A stretch of DNA of 36,863 nt from an uncultured Saprospiraceae bacterium. GTDB lineage: Bacteria; Bacteroidota; Bacteroidia; Chitinophagales; Saprospiraceae. This document shows positions 6,995-15,351 of this stretch, piece by piece. The stretch spans positions 1 to 36,863 of the forward strand of contig CALLAW010000104.1 of the NCBI GenBank assembly GCA_938001865.1. The letters are read 5' to 3'. The notes under the pieces were generated by a model. It was given only the letters and a program-made list of their open reading frames with translations, made no database searches and had not been told where the DNA came from. The translations under genes were made by a program, and so were the position numbers. The first letter of the stretch is position 1; every line of letters starts with the position of its first letter.

Positions 6995-7807
6995 TCAATC
7001 TACTGTAATATTTGCTGACAAAGTAGTGATAAGATCATCCGCGACGTTTCCTGTCTGAGCTGTGTCCAGCACTACACCTCCTAGCCAATTGACGACATTT
7101 ACCTTCAAGGTGAGAGTAGTATTGTCACCAAGGAGTAATGTCCTCTCGCTAAAATCCAAAGCATAATCAATGGTATCACTAAAGCTAGATACATGGTGGA
7201 GTGTATCTTGATTGATAGTATCTTGGCTAATGGTACAACTGAACAGTGCAAACTTATCATCATCTAAGACGTAGAGACTATCGATCGCCTGAGCAATGAT
7301 GACATTATCTGCTCCAAAGAGAGAGGTATCTTGCCAGACTAGTGGTATGCCTTGTTGGAATGTCATCCCATCGACGGTAAAAGGTTCTTGGTATCTGGTC
7401 AGCGATATAGCACTCCCTTGCCCGTTACTGAATCCAAAATCTTGCTCATACTTGATCTCATCAATGGTGATGGAATCATTGATTGCGGGGAGCAGGTCAC
7501 CTTGATTTGTGACCTCGAAGTGAGAGAGCATGACATTGGCACTATGGAGTGTGACATAGCTCTCATCAGCAAGTCTGAGAGTATCTCCAAATCTATATTG
7601 TGTAGAATCATCAGCTAGTACATATTGGATCCTGACTCTGAGTTCAGGAGGTGTACAGCAATCATCACAGAGATTATCTGCGAGTACATCATAGTTGGTA
7701 GCCCATACCTCTAAGCAACCCTCTGTCGGTTCGTAACATCCTAGCGAGATAAATATTATGATCCACAGGAGATGATTGTATAGACGATTAGGATTGTTTT
7801 GCTTCAT
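6995..7807 (-). CDS. Cys-rich lipoprotein, possibly a divergent MbnP-like protein
   Basis: This 270-aa protein has a lipobox ISLGC. Straight after it is a Cys-rich stretch, GCLEVWATNYDVLADNLCDDC, like the short Cys motif (GC..xATNYDxxAxxxxxxC) found at the N-termini of many Bacteroidota surface proteins. The rest looks like an MbnP-type beta domain (LRVRIQYVLADDSTQYRFGDTL, then HSANVMLSHFEVTNQGDLLP), but the double-Trp block of the neighbouring MbnP-like protein is missing. It starts inside the end of the exonuclease gene (20-nt overlap) and precedes the MbnP-like gene by 48 nt. It may be a second metal-binding or structural partner of the di-heme enzyme. Family assignment is tentative; the lipoprotein call is firm. 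Confidence 0.65.
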   Translation of the reverse strand: MKQNNPNRLYNHLLWIIIFISLGCYEPTEGCLEVWATNYDVLADNLCDDCCTPPELRVRIQYVLADDSTQYRFGDTLRLADESYVTLHSANVMLSHFEVTNQGDLLPAINDSITIDEIKYEQDFGFSNGQGSAISLTRYQEPFTVDGMTFQQGIPLVWQDTSLFGADNVIIAQAIDSLYVLDDDKFALFSCTISQDTINQDTLHHVSSFSDTIDYALDFSERTLLLGDNTTLTLKVNVVNWLGGVVLDTAQTGNVADDLITTLSANITVD

Positions 7808-8612
7808 AGTCTTTGACGAGTTGCTTGACTATCTGCTTCATTTGAGTTGAAAATTCTTTGTCCAGAATCCAGTGATAGTATTGCTTGTCCTTAGCTAACG
7901 TCTCTGCGACTGGTTTTCCTATATACTTACCAAAATTAAATACTACTACTCCATTGCTATCATACTTCATCTTCATCGTGACATCTACGACTCTCTTATT
8001 GGTAGTAAAGGCGCTAAGTGCTCCCATATCATTGACGATTGGTGCTTTGGTTCTGAAGTTGTCGCCATCGATATAGTCGACATCTTTGTACTTGACGAGC
8101 TGACCTTTGAGGACATCTACTGTAGCTTTGACATCAGCGAGTGCATCATGAGCCCCCTCTAACTCAGCATTGCAGAAGTATCGATACGCTGCTGAGAGTG
8201 TACGTGGCTCCATCTTGTAGAATATCTTCTGGACATCTATCGTATTCCTGATAGAGATATCGAGCTCTAATCCTATCCTATTGAACTCTTCCATCAACAT
8301 AGGGATGTCAAATCTGTCAGAGTTGTACCCAGCCAAGTCAGCTGCCCCGATAAAGTGAAAGAGCTGCTCCCCTACTTGTCCAAATGTCGGCTTATTCTTA
8401 ACCATCTCAGGCGTGATCCCATGTACGGCTATTGCCTCAGGAGACATAGGTATCTGTGGATTGATCATCATCTCCAACTCCTCATGAGTGCCGTCAGGAC
8501 GATACTTAATGAGTGCAATCTGGACGATCCTATCTCTCAAGACATTGAGACCAGTCGCCTCAATATCAAAAAATACAATATCCTTCGTAAGATTAAAATT
8601 TAGATCCTTCAT
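7788..8612 (-). CDS. 3'-5' exonuclease, DnaQ/DEDDh family with ExoX-like C-terminus
   Basis: This 274-aa protein begins with a DEDDh exonuclease domain. Motif I is FFDIEATG (Asp16, Glu18), motif II is AGYNSDRFDIPML (Asp99 or Asp102), and motif III is HDALAD (His155, Asp160). All catalytic residues are present, so it should remove 3' nucleotides using two metal ions. The C-terminal part (FNFGKYIGKPVAETLAKDKQYYHWIL) matches the small domain that follows the nuclease in exodeoxyribonuclease X-like proteins. A role in DNA repair or proofreading is likely. Its 3' end overlaps the lipoprotein gene by 20 nt; the functional pairing with that operon is probably accidental. Confidence 0.9.
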   Translation of the reverse strand: MKDLNFNLTKDIVFFDIEATGLNVLRDRIVQIALIKYRPDGTHEELEMMINPQIPMSPEAIAVHGITPEMVKNKPTFGQVGEQLFHFIGAADLAGYNSDRFDIPMLMEEFNRIGLELDISIRNTIDVQKIFYKMEPRTLSAAYRYFCNAELEGAHDALADVKATVDVLKGQLVKYKDVDYIDGDNFRTKAPIVNDMGALSAFTTNKRVVDVTMKMKYDSNGVVVFNFGKYIGKPVAETLAKDKQYYHWILDKEFSTQMKQIVKQLVKDYEAKQS

Positions 8613-8681
8613 ATGGGTTGGAGTTCGTTTGTTATTTTTTGATGAGCATTGAGATTCAGGATGCGACAGGTCTATATAGTC

Positions 8682-9524
8682 TTACAAGATCCCTTCAGCT
8701 ATGGCCTCTTGATCTATTCCTTTGAGCTGTACTGGCTTGTGACGCTTACGCAAACGCATATTGAGGAACTCTACTAACAATGAGAATGCAATAGCAAAAT
8801 ACAGATATCCCTTAGGTATGATACCTACTTCGCTTCCCCCAACTGTCATATGCCCTAAGTGTGCCCCTTCCAAGATAAGAGTGAATCCTATCAAGATCAA
8901 AAATGACATCCCTAACATCTGGATCGTTGGATGCTCATTGACAAATCGTCCGACTGGTACAGCAAATAGCATCATAATCAATACAGAAAATACTACTGCT
9001 ATAATCATGATAAGTAATGCACCGTAGACACCATTGGTCATCCCCACAGCAGTCAAGATAGAGTCAAATGAAAAGACAATATTGATCAATGTTATCTGGA
9101 CTATTACTTGACTCAGAGAGCTCCTCTTTGATGTGCCAACTTCAGAGTGACCCTCTCCCTCTAGCTTGTGATGTATCTCTGTAACAGCCTTGTAGAGGAG
9201 AAATATTCCTCCCAATATCAGGATAAGACTCTGTCCCGTAAATCCTGCCTTTATCCCTAAGAAATCAATACTAAACCAAGGCTTATTCATCCCGATCAGT
9301 ATCGTGATACCGAATAAAAGCACAATCCTCATAACCATAGCGAGTACGAGTCCGACATTGGTTGCCTTCTTCTGCTCTTCGGGAGGTAACTTACCCGCAG
9401 CTATCGAGATAAATATAATATTGTCTACACCGAGCACAATCTCTAAGAATGTCAGTGTCAATAAACTGAGCCAGACCGCAGATGAAGCGAAGTCAGGCAT
9501 ATCAAAAAGAAATAAAAGTGACAT
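8682..9524 (-). CDS. TerC/Alx family integral membrane protein
   Basis: This 280-aa protein is largely hydrophobic with about seven transmembrane helices. It shows the TerC family blocks: FLEIVLGVDNIIFISI near residue 30 and INIVFSFDSILTAVGM near residue 150, whose acidic residues (Asp) lie in the membrane. Members such as Alx and MeeF/MeeY handle manganese or assist metal loading of exported proteins. The loop with KLEGEGHSEVGTSKRSS is cytosolic-looking. ATG 9524 is used; ATG at 9500 (MPDFAS) is a possible shorter start. Its leader contains two mutually exclusive hairpins (9629-9656). It is 69 nt upstream of the exonuclease gene and may be co-transcribed with it. Confidence 0.9.
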   Translation of the reverse strand: MSLLFLFDMPDFASSAVWLSLLTLTFLEIVLGVDNIIFISIAAGKLPPEEQKKATNVGLVLAMVMRIVLLFGITILIGMNKPWFSIDFLGIKAGFTGQSLILILGGIFLLYKAVTEIHHKLEGEGHSEVGTSKRSSLSQVIVQITLINIVFSFDSILTAVGMTNGVYGALLIMIIAVVFSVLIMMLFAVPVGRFVNEHPTIQMLGMSFLILIGFTLILEGAHLGHMTVGGSEVGIIPKGYLYFAIAFSLLVEFLNMRLRKRHKPVQLKGIDQEAIAEGIL

Positions 9525-9628
9525 AAAAGTTAGATTTCTATCGTATTAAAAATATTAATCATAAAGGTAATAAAACATGGTGGTCAATACTCTTCTTTTG
9601 GGTCGGATAATAAGGAATGATTAAATCG

Positions 9629-9656
9629 TCACCTACGGAGGTGAGTAAGTCGTAGG
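9629..9656. promoter_or_regulatory. Overlapping alternative hairpins in the TerC/lipoprotein intergenic region
   Basis: TCACCT (9629-9634) can pair with AGGTGA (9639-9644) around a 4-nt loop, while CCTACG (9632-9637) can pair with CGTAGG (9651-9656). The two stems share bases and cannot form together. The site lies about 105-130 nt before the TerC start and 135-160 nt before the start at 9792. I see no match to the yybP-ykoY manganese riboswitch. Confidence 0.3.
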
Positions 9657-9791
9657 GGTAGATGGTAGAAGAATTGTCTATTAAGTAGTATGTGAGTTGA
9701 CCCCTTCACTCATAAGTTAATTAGTAGCACATTTGCCGATTTTGGCTTATATTTCATATTCAATCAACAGAATTCACGCTATCCTAAGAAG

Positions 9792-11000
9792 ATGATGTCT
9801 ATTAGAGAAATTGTATTATTGTTAGCAATTGCACTTAGTGTAAGCTTCATCGCTTGCAACAAGGAACCTATAATCGTTGGTAATATTAATATCAATCAAT
9901 CATGGGAGATCGATTCGGATTTTACACTATCATATCGTGATGCTGCTCTCTATCAGGACCAATACCTCATCTGGGGTATGGATGCCAGTGACAATCCCTT
10001 TCTTATCGCCTTTGATCTAGAGACTCAAGTCCAAAGTTGGGCATTTGACTTCAGCAATATCAGTGGATGGGGCACCAAGCTCAATGTCTCAGAGAACTAC
10101 CTCATCGTAAAAGATACACAATCGGGAATCACAGTCATAGATCTTGATCTCAGACAGACTGTAAGTGCTATCAGATTTGCACAAGACTACCCTGGATGGG
10201 AGGTATCAGATACACCTGTCTCCATAGAGGGCAACCGAGTGTTTTTTACCTTGAGTAATCCAGACACTTATGAGTCACACCTGTTGTCAATCAATCTACC
10301 AAGTGGCAACATCGTTACAGAATTAGTCTTTGAGTCAGATGATTTCATGATTCCGAGAATCACCTCACCAACATTCTACACCACTAGTAATAATGAGTCT
10401 AACTCACTTGTCACTATCCAACTCAAACGAACTAATCTGAGCATGGCTAGGACTAGCGCTACACTACTCGTCTCTCTAGATGAACAGTTTGATACTAACT
10501 GGTTAGACACTATCCACTTCGAAAACGGGACCCACCCTATCAAGTGGTTACCGGTAGTGAAGGGAGATATCATGGCTACAACATTTATCGATGATCTCAT
10601 CGCTTATAATGTTGTCACTGGACAGAAACTCTTGGACCAAGAACTACCAAAAGCAAGTGGTGCCAAGCTTATCCTCAATAGTGGAGAAGTCTATTATGCT
10701 CAAGGCCAAAAACGATCAATTCAAAAACTTGATCTGTCAAGTGGCTCGCCAATGTGGTCAATAGACACGTCACCAGCTCCATCTGACTTTGGAGACTTCC
10801 TGATTAATTCTGAGTATGTCGTATATGTGAGAGAGAGTTTTGGCAATCTTACCGTACTTGATGATATCTCCGGCGCCAAATATCAGATAACCAATCAAGT
10901 CAATGGTGGAATCTCTAACCCAGTCTACTCTGACAATCAACAAGTATATGTCTCTCATCAAAGTGACAGAGTAATCGGATTTACACTAGAGCACGAGTAA
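9792..11000 (+). CDS. PQQ-like beta-propeller lipoprotein
   Basis: This 402-aa protein has a lipoprotein signal with SFIAC. The mature part is a chain of short repeats with the beta-propeller pattern strand, turn, strand, often carrying an L-D/T-G-Q/T-x-x-W type motif: AFDLETQVQSWAFDF, VIDLDLRQTVSAI, AYNVVTGQKLLDQEL and KLDLSSGSPMWSIDT. This is the layout of PQQ-like quinoprotein-dehydrogenase repeats as in BamB, though no cofactor site is evident. It probably sits on a membrane as a scaffold or ligand-binding protein. Two ATG codons occur at 9792 and 9795. It converges on the HhH gene with only 21 nt between stops and no clear terminator. Confidence 0.75.
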   Translation: MMSIREIVLLLAIALSVSFIACNKEPIIVGNININQSWEIDSDFTLSYRDAALYQDQYLIWGMDASDNPFLIAFDLETQVQSWAFDFSNISGWGTKLNVSENYLIVKDTQSGITVIDLDLRQTVSAIRFAQDYPGWEVSDTPVSIEGNRVFFTLSNPDTYESHLLSINLPSGNIVTELVFESDDFMIPRITSPTFYTTSNNESNSLVTIQLKRTNLSMARTSATLLVSLDEQFDTNWLDTIHFENGTHPIKWLPVVKGDIMATTFIDDLIAYNVVTGQKLLDQELPKASGAKLILNSGEVYYAQGQKRSIQKLDLSSGSPMWSIDTSPAPSDFGDFLINSEYVVYVRESFGNLTVLDDISGAKYQITNQVNGGISNPVYSDNQQVYVSHQSDRVIGFTLEHE

Positions 11001-11021
11001 TCAGTCTCATCGCTATTCGCC

Positions 11022-12131
11022 CTAATTATTCTCCTGCACCATCAGATATGGTTGTAACAGAGCAAATTTTTCACTCTTCCAGACACCTACTTTCTTCACC
11101 ATAGCGACAGATTCGAAGTCACCATGCTGACCTCTATACCGTTGGATCACTTTTGCCTTTTTGTAACCGATATAGGGATGTCTATTGAGCTGATTGATGT
11201 CATCTGTATTGATATCAATCAACTCTAAGATTGGATCAATTGTCAGATAAGGAAGTATGGCATCAAAGATTGACTGATCGAGATCATACACCTCCAAGAG
11301 CTGTGATTCATCATGATACCCTCCCAAGAGATTACGGTACTTCACGATCTTTTTGGCGATTGACGCTGTCACTTTGGGCAGCTTGACTAGAGTCTCAGCA
11401 TTGATCTTATTGACATCAAGGAGACTTGATGTCTTGATGATCTCTTCAAGCCAAGCTTGGTTAGCAGCTTCTTTATCTTGGCTGAGCTGCTCCTCTAACT
11501 GAGTGATCCCATCCTGAGTTATCTGGAGGTAAGGCTCTAGGCTTGCATATAATTCATCTGTGGTAGTATAGAGTTTTTTTACGTCCGATTTCTTACGATA
11601 AACACCTCCTTTGGATCGATATGCGATCACATTATTCACCCATCTTTCAGGAAGATACATTAGCATAAGATCATCCCGAGTCACACTATTGGGGTCGAAG
11701 GGATGTAGATTATAGTCAATGGAGGTTTTGACGGTATTGGTTGCAAGCAGCTCAGATGACTCCAGTGCATAGTCGCTAGGTACATCTACAACTCTCAGTG
11801 TATCATCTGATTGCTCTCTCTTCCACTTGCGAGTAAATGCAGAATTAGACTTGTCAGGACTCTTAGACTTCCCTTGAGATGTCTTATGAGACGATGAATA
11901 ATTTGATTTGCCTCTAGAGTAAGATGACTGATACTTTGATTTATAGTAAGATTTGAATGAATGCTTCTTGGTAATTACCTCATCCAGACTGATGGTCTCC
12001 TCCATCCTATTCTGATCAGTAACATAGCCTCTAATATTGATTGCTGTCCCGATGGCGATCATGATGATTATCACTAAGAATGCTATCCTTTGTTTCCGAT
12101 CTAGCTCGATGGCTTTAAATGTATCTTTCAT
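11022..12131 (-). CDS. ComEA-like helix-hairpin-helix protein
   Basis: The protein is about 369 aa from the ATG at 12131, selected because it lies 16 nt after the ComEC stop; the longer frame to 12254 would overlap ComEC by more than 100 nt. Near the N-terminus is a single membrane helix (RIAFLVIIIMIAIGTAINI), then a Ser/Lys-rich linker, then three helix-hairpin-helix units. The clearest are DVNKINAETLVKLPKVTASIAKKIVKYR and DINTDDINQLNRHPYIGYKKAKVIQRYR; the first, HPFDPNSVTRDDLMLMYLPE, is weaker. HhH units bind DNA non-specifically. A membrane-tethered DNA receptor for uptake fits the ComEC partnership. Length is longer than classical ComEA. Confidence 0.85.
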   Translation of the reverse strand: MKDTFKAIELDRKQRIAFLVIIIMIAIGTAINIRGYVTDQNRMEETISLDEVITKKHSFKSYYKSKYQSSYSRGKSNYSSSHKTSQGKSKSPDKSNSAFTRKWKREQSDDTLRVVDVPSDYALESSELLATNTVKTSIDYNLHPFDPNSVTRDDLMLMYLPERWVNNVIAYRSKGGVYRKKSDVKKLYTTTDELYASLEPYLQITQDGITQLEEQLSQDKEAANQAWLEEIIKTSSLLDVNKINAETLVKLPKVTASIAKKIVKYRNLLGGYHDESQLLEVYDLDQSIFDAILPYLTIDPILELIDINTDDINQLNRHPYIGYKKAKVIQRYRGQHGDFESVAMVKKVGVWKSEKFALLQPYLMVQENN

Positions 12132-12147
12132 CTTGTCTGGGGTCTTA

Positions 12148-14247
12148 TTAATATTGAATAGTAAATGCTCCGTATTGAGTATCATGATATGGGAGCCTGA
12201 GGTGATAGCATTGCTTACGGATGGCTTGCTTAGCTTCATATCTGTTAGAGCCATCTACGACGACACTCCGGATATCAAAGTACTCTCTCATCTTGTAGAG
12301 ATCTCCGATGTAGTTATCTTGGATCACCACATAATCTACTGGAATCGTACTTCTATACTGATAGATAGAATCATGACCAGCAAAGAGTATCAACTGACTC
12401 CCTAGGGACAGAAATGTCCCTTGCTCTCCAGCTCCATCTGGAAGTCCATCAGTCAACTTAGCAGCATGATATGCTCGGTTATTAGTAGTGATAAATGCAT
12501 CACTCGATTGCTGTGACTGATCAGTTGGAGGTCTAGTATAGACACGATATCCATCAAAGATATCTATCCGACTCTTCCCGTATACATCATAGATATAGGC
12601 AATCTGAGCCTCACTCCTACTCTTATTGATCACGAGACGATTAGCCGTAAATCCTACGAACCATAATAACCCAATCAAAAACAACCATGCCTTACGTCGA
12701 GTCAATGCTACCATACAGGTCACAATCCCTGCATAGAGGACACCTACCTCTCCCTTACTCAACCACAGTCCATCGATAGCGCTACTTGGCAACCATTGGA
12801 CCCAACTTACCCCTCTATTATTAATCGTAATGATCCACTCCAATAATGGACCAATCAACCCAGTATTCACCGTATCAAAGATCGGAACTGCCATCGATAG
12901 AAAATCTACAAACAACATTGCAAGACCTAATACGAGAATCAAAAATGCAGCAAAAACTACAAATATCCCACTCAACCAAAAGTAAAGTGCCAACTTATGA
13001 AAGAAGAAGATAGTTAAAGGCATCACTAGCACTTGAGCAGCAAATGAGACATAAAACAACGATACTACCTTCTGCACGAGCCAATATCCAGATGAATAGT
13101 AGCCTATCAAGATGGGCATAAAAAATAAGATACTCAACAATGCCAAGAATGAAAATTGGAAACTGGCTTGGAAGAGCATGTATGGATTATATAACAACAT
13201 AACCAAGGCTGACAGACAAAGGATATTATAGGTGTTAGCTTGCTTATCCATCGCATGCCCTATGAAGAGAAACGAACACATCAATGCAGCTCTAGTTACT
13301 GCTGGAGCTGCACCAGTTACCAATACAAATATCCATATCACCAAGAGTGTGACGAGCAACTTCGCATACTTTACTCGTCTGCGATCCGAACGAATGAACC
13401 CAAACAACCAATGCAATATCATAGAGAAAATCCCTACGTGAAGACCAGATACTGCTAATACATGGACTGCTCCTGTATCGGTATATGCATCATAGAGTTC
13501 ATCGGAGATGAGACTCCTGATACCTAGCAACATTGCCGAGAGCACAGCCTTACTGTCAAGTGATTGGATATGACGATTGATCACCGACATGCTATGAGTC
13601 CTGAGCTGAGCAGCTCTCTGCCAATACCATGGCAGTCCATCGCTCCCTGTCTGTATCCAACCTCCTTGCTTGACAAATCCCTGATAGTGAATATTACGAT
13701 TGATCAGATACTGCTTATAATCAAATACTCTAGGATTAGCATTGTTTCTGAGAGTCCTGATGCCAACGTCAAATGCAAGTTGGTCACCAGGCTTAAGTAA
13801 GAGTGAGAGTGAATCCGACTCTAGATATGTAAGTAATGTACCTGTCGCAGATCTAAGTGAGTCTACATGTGGACCACAAGCATTGATACTCACGCTACAC
13901 TTGACTGATTTACCTTGAGTCGGCAGATCCAAGATCGTTCCTACAAATAGCGTAGGCTCATCGAGATATGAGTAATGTGATGGATCTGCCAACTCATTGT
14001 ATGTAACACTACGTATATACCCAAATAGGACAAAGAACAGAAGCGTCACAACAGTGGCAGGTAGTGTATAAGTCTTGTAATCTCTAATACTGAGATAGAG
14101 TATCAAGGCAGCAAAACTTGCTCCTAGAATGAGTATAACAAATAGAGTGAGGGTATCAAAAGAAAATGGGAATTGCCTATAAAAGACAATTCCCATTACA
14201 TATGTTATCAGAAGTGGTAGAGAAGGTAATTGTACCTTCTTTATCAA
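12148..14247 (-). CDS. comEC: ComEC/Rec2 family DNA-uptake membrane protein
   Basis: This 699-aa protein has several N-terminal helices, a DUF4131-type region (NPRVFDYKQYLINRNIHYQG), and the competence core with the hallmark VSGLHVG at 266-272 followed by many membrane helices. The soluble C-terminus (from about residue 535) resembles a degenerate metallo-beta-lactamase domain without the HxHxDH metal motif. ComEC forms the inner-membrane channel for single-stranded DNA. The start is a TTG at 14247 that overlaps the upstream stop as TTGA, implying coupling. The HhH protein follows 16 nt later. Loss of the nuclease motif means a separate enzyme would have to degrade the second strand. Confidence 0.92.
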   Translation of the reverse strand: MIKKVQLPSLPLLITYVMGIVFYRQFPFSFDTLTLFVILILGASFAALILYLSIRDYKTYTLPATVVTLLFFVLFGYIRSVTYNELADPSHYSYLDEPTLFVGTILDLPTQGKSVKCSVSINACGPHVDSLRSATGTLLTYLESDSLSLLLKPGDQLAFDVGIRTLRNNANPRVFDYKQYLINRNIHYQGFVKQGGWIQTGSDGLPWYWQRAAQLRTHSMSVINRHIQSLDSKAVLSAMLLGIRSLISDELYDAYTDTGAVHVLAVSGLHVGIFSMILHWLFGFIRSDRRRVKYAKLLVTLLVIWIFVLVTGAAPAVTRAALMCSFLFIGHAMDKQANTYNILCLSALVMLLYNPYMLFQASFQFSFLALLSILFFMPILIGYYSSGYWLVQKVVSLFYVSFAAQVLVMPLTIFFFHKLALYFWLSGIFVVFAAFLILVLGLAMLFVDFLSMAVPIFDTVNTGLIGPLLEWIITINNRGVSWVQWLPSSAIDGLWLSKGEVGVLYAGIVTCMVALTRRKAWLFLIGLLWFVGFTANRLVINKSRSEAQIAYIYDVYGKSRIDIFDGYRVYTRPPTDQSQQSSDAFITTNNRAYHAAKLTDGLPDGAGEQGTFLSLGSQLILFAGHDSIYQYRSTIPVDYVVIQDNYIGDLYKMREYFDIRSVVVDGSNRYEAKQAIRKQCYHLRLPYHDTQYGAFTIQY

Positions 14248-14954
14248 TTCTTACTATTCTTATTGAATCTGAGTACTTTGAGACTCTTACCATCATACCC
14301 GATTAATCTTGCAAAGTAGAAACCCTCCTCGAGATCTGCTACTGAATAAGCTTGACCCTCTTCGTGGTCATAGGTAAACATCTCCTTGCCCAAGATCGTA
14401 TAAACACTTACTTGTGCAATATTGCTATCATTATCAATATTGAAGTAATCAGATGTCGGATTGGGGAAGAGTGAATAATCTTGATTGATATTAGTATCCT
14501 CTACAGAAGAAGCTAACTGGATATCCCATGTCAGCTGCGGGCTTACCAATATTACAGAGTTATCATCTGCCGAGAATAGCTTCAAGGTTGTGTTGTGGAT
14601 ACCACCCTCTACTCCATTAGGATATAAGTGTACTTCCATCTTCAATCGAGTAGATGGATCTACGATATTGGGATTGTTCTCTGGACAGACATATGTACCT
14701 GGGAGATAGCAGAGGTTATTGTCACAGATGCTGAAGCTCCACTCCGATGGGATATCTTCATCTCGTTCTAGTTCCCATAACCACTCACCTACTTGGTCTG
14801 CACCAAAGTCGATTTCAACGTAAGCTGTAATTTCTATTTGTGAAGTCTGTCCTTCAATTTCAAAGTCTTGACCCTCGACTACGCTTACTTGGGCTTCCAA
14901 GGAGGTAGCAAACAGAAGTGAAAAGAGTAATAAAGTTTGTAGAATTCGTACCAT
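14244..14954 (-). CDS. Secreted protein with type A T9SS sorting domain
   Basis: This 236-aa protein has a Sec signal peptide (MVRILQTLLLFSLLFATSLEAQ), a beta-rich central region with four Cys residues (FSICDNNLCYLPGTYVC) and a C-terminal T9SS type A sorting domain beginning SLFPNPTSDYFNI, with ISVYTILGKEMF-like strands and a Lys-rich end. It should be exported by the type IX system and either anchored or released. Function is unknown. It is the first gene of the ComEC/HhH operon, overlapping ComEC by 4 nt. The closest promoter-like box is TATATTTA at 14981-14974 (one mismatch to TAnnTTTG). Confidence 0.85.
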   Translation of the reverse strand: MVRILQTLLLFSLLFATSLEAQVSVVEGQDFEIEGQTSQIEITAYVEIDFGADQVGEWLWELERDEDIPSEWSFSICDNNLCYLPGTYVCPENNPNIVDPSTRLKMEVHLYPNGVEGGIHNTTLKLFSADDNSVILVSPQLTWDIQLASSVEDTNINQDYSLFPNPTSDYFNIDNDSNIAQVSVYTILGKEMFTYDHEEGQAYSVADLEEGFYFARLIGYDGKSLKVLRFNKNSKN

Positions 14955-15275
14955 AAAACAAAAGTCTTTGATGTAAATATAAGGAATCTCCTCAATTAAA
15001 TTGTGTTATAAAATGGTTAAGTCTTAATCTTGACAAAAATACAAGCATAGATAGACAGGAAATTTTGCTTGATAACAGCAATTGATCTTAGCACCTCATT
15101 ACATAGGTATGACACCATATCTGGGCGATACCACTATCTGTAGGCGCTTTTTCTCCTGTTAAAAAAATCCTTAACCGACTCCATTGTTTGGCTCGGAGCA
15201 TGCTCTCTCAATGATCTAAGCTTACCCCTGTAGAGTGATTTATGGCAACTCAGCTCTCTCTCTATATACCTAAAT
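14955..15275. other. Intergenic region without a recognisable gene
   Basis: No frame here has coding character, and I found no tRNA or conserved RNA. The part nearest the T9SS gene holds its leader, with a weak -7-like box at 14974-14981 read on the minus strand. The rest contains only short, weak inverted repeats. Confidence 0.5.
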
Positions 15276-15310
15276 AAAAAAAGAGGCTACCTATTAACAA
15301 GGCAGCCTCT
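15276..15310 (-). terminator. Intrinsic terminator after aconitase
   Basis: A 7-bp stem (15282-15288 with 15304-15310), extended by three pairs after one mismatch, lies 41 nt past the aconitase stop. On the minus strand it is followed directly by a run of T interrupted by one A (TTTTTTTATTTA), so termination should be efficient. Confidence 0.85.
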
Positions 15311-15351
15311 CTATGTCTTATGACTTGACTTCTCTGTGTGGTCGTCTTATC

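Noticed and set aside
9525-9700. yybP-ykoY manganese riboswitch in front of terC
   Set aside because: The hairpins present do not include the conserved loop sequences of that class.
12037-12405. A 122-aa plus-strand frame over the ComEC/HhH junction
   Set aside because: It lies antisense to two well-supported genes and has no family features or start context.
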